Part shown: one piece after another, positions 7,611 through 14,184 of the stretch
How the letters are laid out: each line of letters starts with the position of its first letter
Numbering within the stretch: position 1 is the first letter of the stretch
From: an uncultured Oscillibacter sp.
Lineage (GTDB): Bacteria > Bacillota > Clostridia > Oscillospirales > Oscillospiraceae
Reading direction: 5' to 3'
NCBI GenBank assembly: GCA_910587705.1
Contig: CAJUMX010000011.1
Coordinates: forward strand, 1 to 64,000
DNA: 64,000 bases
Notes under the pieces: model-generated
The model's input: only the letters and a program-made list of their open reading frames with translations
Told to the model about the DNA's origin: nothing
Database searches by the model: none
Translations under genes and position numbers: made by a program

Positions 7611-8682
7611 GTCCGTCCTCCTTCCAGACTTCCACAATGGTTCCCCCGCCCACAACGGAGTCCCCGTCATAAAATACCGCCGCCTGTCCCGGCGTCACCG
7701 CCCGCTGGGGCTGGTCGAATACAATCCGGACCCGGCCCCCGGTCTCCGGGAACAGCTCCGCCTCCTGCTCTCGCTGACGGGAGCGGGTCTTGGCGTTTAC
7801 CCGCATGGACCCGTCCAGTCCCTCCACGGCAATCCAGTTCAGGTCCTCCACCAGAATTTCCCAGGCGTAGAGGGCACGCTCCGGTCCCACAGTGACGGTG
7901 TTGGCGGCCATATCCTTCCCGCAGACGTATACCGGCTCTCCCAAGGAGAGGCCCAGACCCTTCCGCTGGCCCAGGGTATAACGGGCCGCACCCCGGTGCT
8001 GTCCCACAATCCGACCCTCCTGATCCAAAAAGTCCCCGGCGGAAAGGGACTTGCCGGTGTAGGACTCGATGAACGCACCGTAATCGCCGTCGGGAATGAA
8101 GCAGATATCCTGGCTGTCCTTTCTCTGGGCGTTGACAAAGCCCAAGCGCCCCGCCAGCTCCCGGACCTGCCGCTTTTCCATGCCTCCCAGGGGAAAGCAA
8201 ATGCGGGACAGCTGCCTTTGTGTCAGGGTGTAGAGGAAATAGCTCTGGTCCCTCCCGGCGTCCAGGGCTTTTTTCAAAAGCCAGCGGCCCGACCTCGGGT
8301 CCTGGTCCACCCTGGCGTAATGCCCGGTGGCCACGTAACAAAGCCCCATCGCCTCCGCTGCCTCCATCAGTTTGGAGAACTTCATACAGCGGTTGCAGTC
8401 CACGCAAGGGTTGGGGGTCCCTCCAGCCTGATAAACCTGGACAAATTTCTCCATTACGGCCACCCCAAACTCCCGGGCCAGGTCCAGCGTCGTAAAGGGA
8501 ATATCCAACCGGCGACAGACCGCCTCCGCATCGGCGGCGTTCCGCCCGTCGTCCCACTCCAGCAGCCGCATGGTGGCCCCCTGGCAACGGAATCCCGCCT
8601 CCTGCATCAAATAAGCTGCCGCTGAGCTGTCCACACCGCCGCTCATGGCAATCAGCGCGCTCTGGTCTCTGTAGGCTCCCAT
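7600..8682 (-). CDS. mnmA: tRNA-specific 2-thiouridylase MnmA
   Basis: A 360-residue enzyme that installs sulfur at C2 of U34 in tRNA-Lys, tRNA-Glu and tRNA-Gln, fed by a cysteine desulfurase. The PP-loop SGGVDSS lies at residues 14-20. The two catalytic cysteines lie near residue 96 (NPCVDCNRCMKF) and near 193 (DICFI), and the C-terminal beta-barrel with QRKGLGLSLGEPVYV is present. The ATG at 8682 with GGGAGGAAC is preferred over an upstream ATG that would include the promoter. First gene of the mnmA-Cys-rich-tcdA operon. Confidence 0.95.
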   Translation of the reverse strand: MGAYRDQSALIAMSGGVDSSAAAYLMQEAGFRCQGATMRLLEWDDGRNAADAEAVCRRLDIPFTTLDLAREFGVAVMEKFVQVYQAGGTPNPCVDCNRCMKFSKLMEAAEAMGLCYVATGHYARVDQDPRSGRWLLKKALDAGRDQSYFLYTLTQRQLSRICFPLGGMEKRQVRELAGRLGFVNAQRKDSQDICFIPDGDYGAFIESYTGKSLSAGDFLDQEGRIVGQHRGAARYTLGQRKGLGLSLGEPVYVCGKDMAANTVTVGPERALYAWEILVEDLNWIAVEGLDGSMRVNAKTRSRQREQEAELFPETGGRVRIVFDQPQRAVTPGQAAVFYDGDSVVGGGTIVEVWKEDGHEL

Positions 8683-8719
8683 TCTGTTCCTCCCGGTCCG
8701 GTTTTGATTTGAGGCTATC

Positions 8720-8748
8720 ATTATAGTACAGTTTTTGCGTTTTGTCAC
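8720..8748 (-). promoter_or_regulatory. Promoter of the mnmA operon
   Basis: Minus-strand GTGACA (8743-8748) and TATAAT (8720-8725) with 17-base spacing, about 38 bases ahead of mnmA. Confidence 0.8.
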
Positions 8749-9332
8749 GTAATATATCCGTATCTAGGACCTGTTTCCTCCAGCACCTTGCATGATTGCC
8801 TTCATGTGTCTCTTCTTTTGCGGAAAAGCTTCCCTTTTTTCAACAAAAAACTAGGGTATCCAGAGAAAATTTAAAAAATCGAGGAAGTAATTTTTCTACA
8901 TTCCAATTTTATGTAAACTAAACCTTGTCATTAGATTGGTTTAAAACTTTCCCTCTATTCTTCACCTTCCGCAAATAGGTGAAGCAGTTGCTCACTTTTC
9001 TGGAAACCGCCCTGTGGAAAACTCTGTGGAAAGTGTGAATAACTCCTTGTAGAAGATTTTTATGAAACGCTTTATGTAAATTTCACCGGAAACCAGGGGC
9101 TTTTTAAGGCGGCGGCAAAAAAACGCGGGGAAACCACGGGAAAATGGAAAAATGGGGTCGAAAGAATTTGGATGGAATTTCCATTTTTGCTGTGTTTTCT
9201 TTCAAAGCATGTCAAAAATCGACAAAGCATGCGAAAGAAAAACGCAGGATTTCCTGCGATAATACGAACGGTAATTGTCAAGTGGGCACGGCAGCGGGAT
9301 TCAAAATTTTGAAGATTCTTGAAAAGTCCCTC
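8749..9332. other. AT-rich intergenic region with DnaA-box-like cluster
   Basis: About 580 bases without a supportable gene and clearly more AT-rich than its surroundings. At 9013-9042 three same-strand 9-mers occur close together: TGTGGAAAA, TGTGGAAAG and TGTGAATAA. The first and third fit the reverse-complement DnaA box (TTWTNCACA); the second has one mismatch. No dnaA, dnaN, rpmH or mnmG lies in the window. The minus-strand open frame over 9072-9467 is largely an antisense translation of the tRNA gene. Confidence 0.45.
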
Positions 9333-9361
9333 TTGAATTTTTCGGAAAGAGCTTGTATAAT
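9333..9361 (+). promoter_or_regulatory. Promoter of tRNA-Leu
   Basis: TTGAAT (9333-9338) and TATAAT (9356-9361) with 17-base spacing, 13 bases before the mature tRNA end. Confidence 0.8.
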
Positions 9362-9373
9362 AGAAAAAGACTT

Positions 9374-9460
9374 GCCGGTGTGATGGAATTGGTAGACGTG
9401 ACGGACTCAAAATCCGTTGGTAGCGATACCGTGTGGGTTCGAGTCCCACCACCGGCACCA
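9374..9460 (+). tRNA. tRNA-Leu (CAA)
   Basis: Acceptor arms GCCGGTG (9374-9380) and CACCGGC (9450-9456) pair perfectly, followed by discriminator A and an encoded CCA. The anticodon loop CTCAAAA gives anticodon CAA. The long variable arm is that of a class II tRNA, and GGTTCGAGTCC is the T arm. It decodes UUG. Confidence 0.97.
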
Positions 9461-9463
9461 AAA

Positions 9464-9500
9464 CCACGGAAATTCGTTGAATTTCCGTGGCTTTGTTTTT
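9464..9500 (+). terminator. Terminator of tRNA-Leu
   Basis: An 11-12-bp stem built on CCACGGAAATTC and its complement (9464-9493), followed by CTTTGTTTTTG. Confidence 0.85.
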
Positions 9501-9540
9501 GTTTTTATCACTTTTTCTGGCAGTTGGATTTTGGGGTGCC

Positions 9541-9853
9541 CGTCTGACCTAAGCCGTGACCCACGCGTTCCATCGAAGCGCACGTTTTTAACGATGATTT
9601 TGAGCGGAGCTTCCCCATGGAGGCACGCTTTGTCCCGATGATGCATCCTACTGAGGAAAGAAGGCTCTTCGTGGCGGAGAAGTCGACGTTTAACAGCCTG
9701 GCGGACTTTCCGCGGACGGAGTCTTACCGGGGACTGGCGCTGGGCAACGCGCCTGCCAAAAGGTGGGGCCTCATCGTAAGGAGGCGCTGGAACGTTCTGA
9801 GCGTGGGGAGCTAACAGACGCGGAGCCGAGTCGCCGTTTTGAAGAGTTTTTTT
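9541..9853 (+). ncRNA. Candidate rod-shaped structured RNA (unassigned)
   Basis: This GC-rich stretch has no convincing ORF, but a series of short helices nests over about 280 bases. They are 9541-9546 with 9815-9820, 9552-9554 with 9810-9812, 9561-9566 with 9801-9806, 9567-9571 with 9789-9793, 9577-9581 with 9784-9788, 9592-9597 with 9771-9776, and 9613-9617 with 9764-9768. Together they give a long, bulged, rod-like closing stem, reminiscent of 6S RNA in outline only. A T-rich tract follows near 9847-9853. No clear promoter was found, so it may be transcribed by read-through from the tRNA. It lacks signatures of tmRNA, SRP RNA, RNase P RNA or a T-box. The plus-strand 65-codon frame inside (9617-9814) has no ribosome site. 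Confidence 0.45.
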
Positions 9854-9904
9854 ATTTATAGCGCCGCAGTTTTTGACAGCCCAAATTAAAAAAAATTTTC
9901 CCCC

Positions 9905-9934
9905 GTGTAATACTTTCCCGCTCTCCGCCGTTTA
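9905..9934 (+). promoter_or_regulatory. Candidate ECF-sigma promoter (copy 1, autoregulatory)
   Basis: GTGTAATAC (9905-9913), a 15-base spacer and CGTTTA (9929-9934) lie upstream of the ECF sigma gene. The same two blocks at the same spacing occur at 11808-11837 before the exported-protein genes. CGTTTA resembles the CGTC-type -10 of ECF sigma factors. Confidence 0.55.
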
Positions 9935-9978
9935 CTCAGTGAATCGGCGCCAATTCAACAAAAAGGAGGAGAGCTTTT

Positions 9979-10512
9979 ATGCTTGCGATCTGCCTGGCCA
10001 TGCTGGAAACCGAACAGGACCAGCGGCGGTTTACGCGGCTTTTTGAGGCTCACGAGAAGAAAATTTATGCGGTGGTCCTCCGTATCCTAGGGGACCCCAC
10101 CCGGGCGGAGGACGCCGCCCAGCAGACCTGGCTCAAGCTGGTGCAAAACTGGGACCGGATTTCCGCCCTGCCCTGGGCGGAGACGGAGGGCTACACCGTC
10201 ACCGTGGCCAAGAACTGCGCCCTGGACATCCTTCGGGCGGAGCGGAAAACTGTCGCCTTTCCCGAGGACTGGGACCCGCCCGCCCAGGAAGAGCGCCAGG
10301 AGGAGTACGACTATCTCGTTTCCCTCATCCGCTCCCTGCCGGAGAACTACCGGCGGATCTTGGAGCTCAAGCTGGTGGAGGAGCAGACCAACCGGGAGAT
10401 CGCCCGGCGGCTGGGGATGAACGAGTCCACGGTGGCCGTTCGGGTCATGCGGGGCCGGACCATGCTGCGGGAACGCCTGGAGAAGGAGGGATATACGTAT
10501 GACGCAGTTTGA
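9979..10512 (+). CDS. ECF-family RNA polymerase sigma factor
   Basis: A 177-residue sigma-70 family protein of the extracytoplasmic-function type. Region 2 spans about residues 20-85 (VVLRILGDPTRAEDAAQQTWLKL), and region 4 about 120-170 with helix-turn-helix LGMNESTVAVRVMRGRTML. Region 3 is absent, as in all ECF factors. RBS AAAGGAGGAG. Its last codons overlap the start of the downstream anti-sigma gene by 14 bases, so the two are coupled. It should be held inactive by that membrane protein and released by an envelope signal of unknown nature. A candidate autoregulatory promoter precedes it. Confidence 0.9.
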   Translation: MLAICLAMLETEQDQRRFTRLFEAHEKKIYAVVLRILGDPTRAEDAAQQTWLKLVQNWDRISALPWAETEGYTVTVAKNCALDILRAERKTVAFPEDWDPPAQEERQEEYDYLVSLIRSLPENYRRILELKLVEEQTNREIARRLGMNESTVAVRVMRGRTMLRERLEKEGYTYDAV

Positions 10513-11776
10513 CATGCTTTTGCGCCGGGCGCTGATGGACGCGAACCTGGCGCAGTATGAGCGGGCTCTCCAAAGCGCGGAGGTCAAAAAGCCAGGCTTC
10601 TCCCCCCGCTACCTCCGGGAGCGGATGCGCCTTCTGGCGGACCCCCAGGGCTGGGGGCGGCAAGCCCAGCCCGGAGGCCGGAAACGCCTGGACTGGCGGC
10701 TCATCGCCATCGTGGCGGCGATGCTACTGCTCTCCGCCTGCGCCTACGCCGTGGCCACGGGACAGTTCTCCCAGTGGTTCCCCCGTCTGGGGGTGGACCC
10801 GGAGGCCCCGGAGGTGTCCGAGGAGGTTTTGAGCCGCACAGGCACGGCCATTGAACAGAGCCAGACCGTGGGGGATACCACGGTGACCCTCCACGCCGCC
10901 GTGTGGAACGGGACCGACCTGTGGGTGTCCATGGACATCGAGAGCCCGAATATTCCGGAGGAGGTCCAGCAGTACACCCCCCTCTATATGGGGGACTGCC
11001 GTTTCTTCCTGCGGGACGACCAGTGGGAGGAGTATACGAGAAACCGGGTGAAAGAATCCGGCGCCGCCATGGGCGCGTCCTCGGAACAGATTGAGGCGGA
11101 TATCCAAGCCGAGCTGGACAAGGGACAGCCGGGCTTTGGGAGCTTCCTCATGCCGCAGGAGCGGGTGGGGAACACCCTCAAGTTTCAGGAGAACACGTTT
11201 TTGGAAGCCGATTGGTTCACGGAGACCAAGCGGCCGGAGCTGACGCTGCATATAGAGCGCATCGGCACCTACGTAAACGACAGCGAAGGCCAGGCAAGCG
11301 TAAACCCCTTCGAGGACATTCACCCGGGCGTGGTCTTTGTCGAGGGACCCTTTGACCTGACCTTCACCCTGGAGGAGCCGATCCTGCCCATCCGCTACGA
11401 GGGGGCCGATGTCGAGACGATGGTCACGGACATTCCCCTCCGGTTTACCGGGTTCGAGCTTTCCACCACGGAGCTTTTCGCCGACTACGAGGCCGTGAAC
11501 CCGGAGGATCTGCCCGAACCCGGCCCGGATCTCCCTCCGGAAGAGAATGACCGGCGCTTTGAAACGGTCAAGGTGGTCTCACTGGCGGTTGTGGACAGCC
11601 TGCGGGGCCTTTGGACGGAGGACGGGGCCTACGTGGACCTCACAAATTCAGGGAGCGCCGGGGGGAGCGGCGGCTGCGTGAGCGTCAGGTACCCCTATCC
11701 CATCGACCCCGCCGCAGTGACGGCGGTGGATACCGGGTGGAGCTGGGCGAACTGGAGAGGACGACTGAGCCGGTGA
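10499..11776 (+). CDS. Membrane anti-sigma protein, DUF4179-like
   Basis: A 425-residue protein. The cytoplasmic N-terminal segment (about 1-65) starts with MLLRRALMDANLAQYERAL and has FSPRYLRERMRLLADPQGW, a pattern I associate with ECF-linked DUF4179-type proteins in gut Clostridia. A single membrane helix follows (about residues 67-86), then a large extracellular domain of about 335 residues rich in beta-type sequence. It overlaps the sigma gene by 14 bases. The inferred role is to bind and inhibit the sigma factor and to sense an outside cue with the long domain. The ligand is unknown. Confidence 0.75.
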   Translation: MTQFDMLLRRALMDANLAQYERALQSAEVKKPGFSPRYLRERMRLLADPQGWGRQAQPGGRKRLDWRLIAIVAAMLLLSACAYAVATGQFSQWFPRLGVDPEAPEVSEEVLSRTGTAIEQSQTVGDTTVTLHAAVWNGTDLWVSMDIESPNIPEEVQQYTPLYMGDCRFFLRDDQWEEYTRNRVKESGAAMGASSEQIEADIQAELDKGQPGFGSFLMPQERVGNTLKFQENTFLEADWFTETKRPELTLHIERIGTYVNDSEGQASVNPFEDIHPGVVFVEGPFDLTFTLEEPILPIRYEGADVETMVTDIPLRFTGFELSTTELFADYEAVNPEDLPEPGPDLPPEENDRRFETVKVVSLAVVDSLRGLWTEDGAYVDLTNSGSAGGSGGCVSVRYPYPIDPAAVTAVDTGWSWANWRGRLSR

Positions 11777-11807
11777 GCTGAAAAAATTTTCCGAAATTTT
11801 CAAATCC

Positions 11808-11837
11808 GTGAAATACTATGTCCTCCCCCTCCGTTTA
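11808..11837 (+). promoter_or_regulatory. Candidate ECF-sigma promoter (copy 2)
   Basis: GTGAAATAC (11808-11816), 15 bases, then CGTTTA (11832-11837). This repeats the layout found before the sigma gene and would put the downstream exported proteins in its regulon. It overlaps an imperfect hairpin (about 11822-11861, CCTCCCC and CTCCGTT against their complements) that lacks a good T tract. Confidence 0.5.
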
Positions 11838-11882
11838 GGTAACAGAACGGAGCGGGGAGGGCATTCCCTTTCCGCCGAAAAC

Positions 11883-12225
11883 GAAAGGAAGGTATCCTCA
11901 TGAAAAAAAGAATCGTGTCCTTTGCCGGCGGCTTCTTCGCCGCCCTGGCCCTGTCCCTCTGCCTGACCACCGCCCTGGCGGCAGCAGGGCAGGTGAGCTA
12001 CAACTTCGCCAACGTCTCCATGGACGGCACGCAGAAAATCACGGCGGGCCAGGACATTACCGCCGCCAACGGGCAGAAAATCCCCGGCTCCATTCTCTAT
12101 ACCGACGCGGCGGGAGGCAAGACCAACTATCTGCCCATCCGCACCATCAGCGAACTGCTGGGCACGGAGATCGGCTATGACTCCGCCACCAAGACGGTGC
12201 TTCTTGGAAAACAGCCCGCCAAGCC
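11883..12225 (+). repeat. Direct repeat, copy 1 (343 bp)
   Basis: Covers the ribosome site, signal peptide and first domain of the exported protein. It recurs at 12854-13196; I see one mismatch by eye (an A/C difference just after the start codon). Confidence 0.9.
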
Positions 12226-12820
12226 TACCGCCCAGCCCGCCGCTGACGAGAACGTCATCGACCTCCGAACGCCGACGACGGTGCCCGAGAACCCCCGGCG
12301 GGGTAACGTGGACCTCATTAAAAGCCAGGGCGGTACGATTCTGCCGGACGATGATCCGGCATCCTACGCAGGGAATGACAAACTGTTTAAGGACAAGAAC
12401 GGTGAACTTCGGGCTGAGTGGACAGTGGGGAACAAGGATGCCCTCCAGGAGAGCGACAAAAAGTCGATGGGGAAGTCTCTGGTAGACGGCGACTATCCCA
12501 AGAACAGTAAGGGCGAGAGCTACGGCTCCTTGTTGTTGGCGGACTATGTGGGCTATATGCCGGACTTGCAGTACATGGCCGCCTATCCGCCGGAGGGCCG
12601 TCCCGAGGGCTATATCCGGGAGGCCGAGCTGCATGAGGCCGGGACGGCCTTGCGGGGCCTTTCCAAGGAGGAGTGTCCCCACTGGCACTCCATCCCCCTG
12701 TACAATTCTGAGGGGAATGTCATCGGCGAGTACAAGGTGGGCTGTGAGGGGCACTATGATACGGAAGGGCTGACCCCGGAGGAGGCCCGGGAGGTCATCA
12801 TGCGGGGCCCGACTTGGTGA
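11900..12820 (+). CDS. Exported protein with stalk-like N-terminal domain
   Basis: A 306-residue secreted protein. The signal peptide (MKKR, then a hydrophobic core) ends at about residue 29 (ALAAAG). The next domain, about 30-110, resembles the copper-amine-oxidase-N-like stalk domain common on Clostridial surfaces (PIRTISELLGTEIGYDSATKTVLLG). A Pro/Ala linker follows, then a distinct C-terminal domain with NSKGESYG and a conserved ending (EECPHWHSIPLYNSEGNVIGEYKVGCEGHY). There is no sortase motif or C-terminal anchor, so it is probably released or held non-covalently. It follows the sigma/anti-sigma pair and a matching ECF promoter candidate. Function unknown. Confidence 0.8.
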   Translation: MKKRIVSFAGGFFAALALSLCLTTALAAAGQVSYNFANVSMDGTQKITAGQDITAANGQKIPGSILYTDAAGGKTNYLPIRTISELLGTEIGYDSATKTVLLGKQPAKPTAQPAADENVIDLRTPTTVPENPRRGNVDLIKSQGGTILPDDDPASYAGNDKLFKDKNGELRAEWTVGNKDALQESDKKSMGKSLVDGDYPKNSKGESYGSLLLADYVGYMPDLQYMAAYPPEGRPEGYIREAELHEAGTALRGLSKEECPHWHSIPLYNSEGNVIGEYKVGCEGHYDTEGLTPEEAREVIMRGPTW

Positions 12821-12853
12821 TACGCCGTCAGGCTTTGCGCATCCATCAAATTT

Positions 12854-13196
12854 GAAAGGAAGGTATCCTCATGAAAAAACGAATCGTGTCCTTTGCCGGC
12901 GGCTTCTTCGCCGCCCTGGCCCTGTCCCTCTGCCTGACCACCGCCCTGGCGGCAGCAGGGCAGGTGAGCTACAACTTCGCCAACGTCTCCATGGACGGCA
13001 CGCAGAAAATCACGGCGGGCCAGGACATTACCGCCGCCAACGGGCAGAAAATCCCCGGCTCCATTCTCTATACCGACGCGGCGGGAGGCAAGACCAACTA
13101 TCTGCCCATCCGCACCATCAGCGAACTGCTGGGCACGGAGATCGGCTATGACTCCGCCACCAAGACGGTGCTTCTTGGAAAACAGCCCGCCAAGCC
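12854..13196 (+). repeat. Direct repeat, copy 2 (343 bp)
   Basis: Almost identical to 11883-12225 at an offset of 971 bases. The sharp end of identity within two otherwise diverged genes suggests recent duplication or gene conversion. Confidence 0.9.
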
Positions 13197-13781
13197 CGCC
13201 GCCGATGAGAATGCCATTGACCTCCGCACGCCCAAGACCGTGCCGGAAAATGCCCGCCGGGGCGACCAGGACCTCATCAGGAGCCGGGGCGGCACCATCC
13301 TGCCGGACGACGACCCTAAATGGGCAGCGAAAAGATGTTCCGCAACAAGGCCGGGGAACTTTGGTTTGAGTACATGGTAGGAAACAAAGGCATCCTGGAC
13401 GACCAGAACAAGAAGATTGCGGAAGAGCATCTGAAAAATGGGGATTACCCCAAAAACAGCAAGGGCGAAAGCTACGGCCCCAGTCAGCTTGCCCACTATG
13501 TGGGCTACGAGCCGGACCTGTTCTGGGTGCCCGATACTTACATAGCCGAGACGGGGGAGGGGCTTCCCGAGGGGTACTACCGCCACTCCGAGCGGGAGGC
13601 GAAATGGGCAAAGTATGAGGGCCTTTCCAGGGAGGCGTGCCCCCATGAATGGACCATTCCCTTTTACGATTCCGAAGGAAACGTAATCGGAGAATATGAG
13701 CTGGGCTGCGGCGGGCACTTCGAGGGTATGACCCTGGAGGAGGCCAAAAAAATTATGGAAGACCCGAACTGGGTCTGGTGA
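12871..13781 (+). pseudogene. Frameshifted tandem paralogue of the exported protein
   Basis: The first part (12871-13380) repeats the signal peptide and stalk-like domain of the upstream gene nearly identically, then runs to GGTILPDDDP and leaves frame. From about 13318 the next frame (13320-13781) continues the homology to the paralogue (MFRNKAGELWFEY against LFKDKNGELRAEW, then NSKGESYG and EWTIPFYDSEGNVIGEYELGCGGHF). One base gained or two lost near 13314-13320 explains it. Either the gene is broken, the two parts are made separately, or the read has an error. No classical slippery heptamer is present. Its RBS is the same AAAGGAAGG as in copy 1. Confidence 0.75.
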
Positions 13782-13836
13782 TCCCACGCAGCTGTTTACA
13801 GTGCGGAACATTCCGCTAATTTTCCAATTGTCTGAA

Positions 13837-13869
13837 GGGCGGCATGGCTTCGGTCATGCCGTCCCTTTT
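13837..13869 (+). terminator. Terminator of the exported-protein operon
   Basis: A GGGCGGCATG stem with its near-perfect complement (13837-13846 with 13855-13865) and a following TTTT, 55 bases past the last stop. Confidence 0.8.
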
Positions 13870-14001
13870 CTCTCATTCGCTCATCAAAACGCCCCTTCTG
13901 CCGCGGCAGAGGAAACGTGATATTTGGGAGATTTGCGGAATATTTCCCTTTCCTTGAGGAAATCATTAACATCCAGCCCATGGGAAATATGGCAAAGCCA
14001 T

Positions 14002-14122
14002 ATATGGAGCCAATATTGATCCTCGCTGGATTGTACGCGAATGAGTGGGGCAATACAATATCGTACATTCTTTTATCCGCCTCACGCATGGAAAAGTGAT
14101 TTCGGTGAACCTACGCCGCTCC
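14002..14122 (-). pseudogene. hsdS relic fragment
   Basis: On the minus strand this reads ERRRFTEITFP, then MREADKRMYDIVLPHSFAY and ARINIGSI in another frame. Both stretches match the intact HsdS encoded at 17361-18623 (EQRKFSEITFP and MREADKRMYYIVSPHSFAY). Between them about 110 bases present in the intact gene are missing, and the junction is out of frame. The fragment lies beyond the 3' end of hsdR in the same orientation, as expected for the leftover of a second specificity gene or cassette exchange. Confidence 0.8.
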
Positions 14123-14126
14123 TAAG

Positions 14127-14165
14127 CAAAAGCAGGAACCGGGGTGTCTCCTCAGCTCCTGCTTT
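14127..14165 (-). terminator. Terminator of the hsd operon
   Basis: AAAGCAGGA (minus strand) pairs with TCCTGCTTT across a 19-base loop, followed by a short T run, just past the hsdR stop. Confidence 0.55.
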
Positions 14166-14184
14166 CAGTCAGCTATTACACTTT

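Noticed and set aside
8749..9332. Chromosomal origin oriC
   Set aside because: DnaA-like boxes are present, but none of the usual origin neighbours (dnaA, dnaN, rpmH, mnmG) is in the window.
9072..9467. Minus-strand ORF of 131 codons
   Set aside because: Its first part is the antisense translation of tRNA-Leu (VGLEPTRYRYQRILSPSRLPIP), a common false call; the rest is AT-rich intergenic DNA without an RBS.
9617..9814. 65-codon plus-strand ORF
   Set aside because: No ribosome site and no family match; it lies inside a region whose sequence is better explained by nested RNA helices.
9541..9853. Assignment as SRP RNA, RNase P RNA or tmRNA
   Set aside because: The SRP GGAA tetraloop domain, the RNase P conserved regions and the tmRNA tRNA-like ends are all absent. 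A GAGGAAAG near 9653 is too little on its own.
13305..13330. Programmed ribosomal frameshift
   Set aside because: No slippery heptamer, no internal Shine-Dalgarno at suitable distance and no obvious downstream pseudoknot; mutation or read error is simpler.
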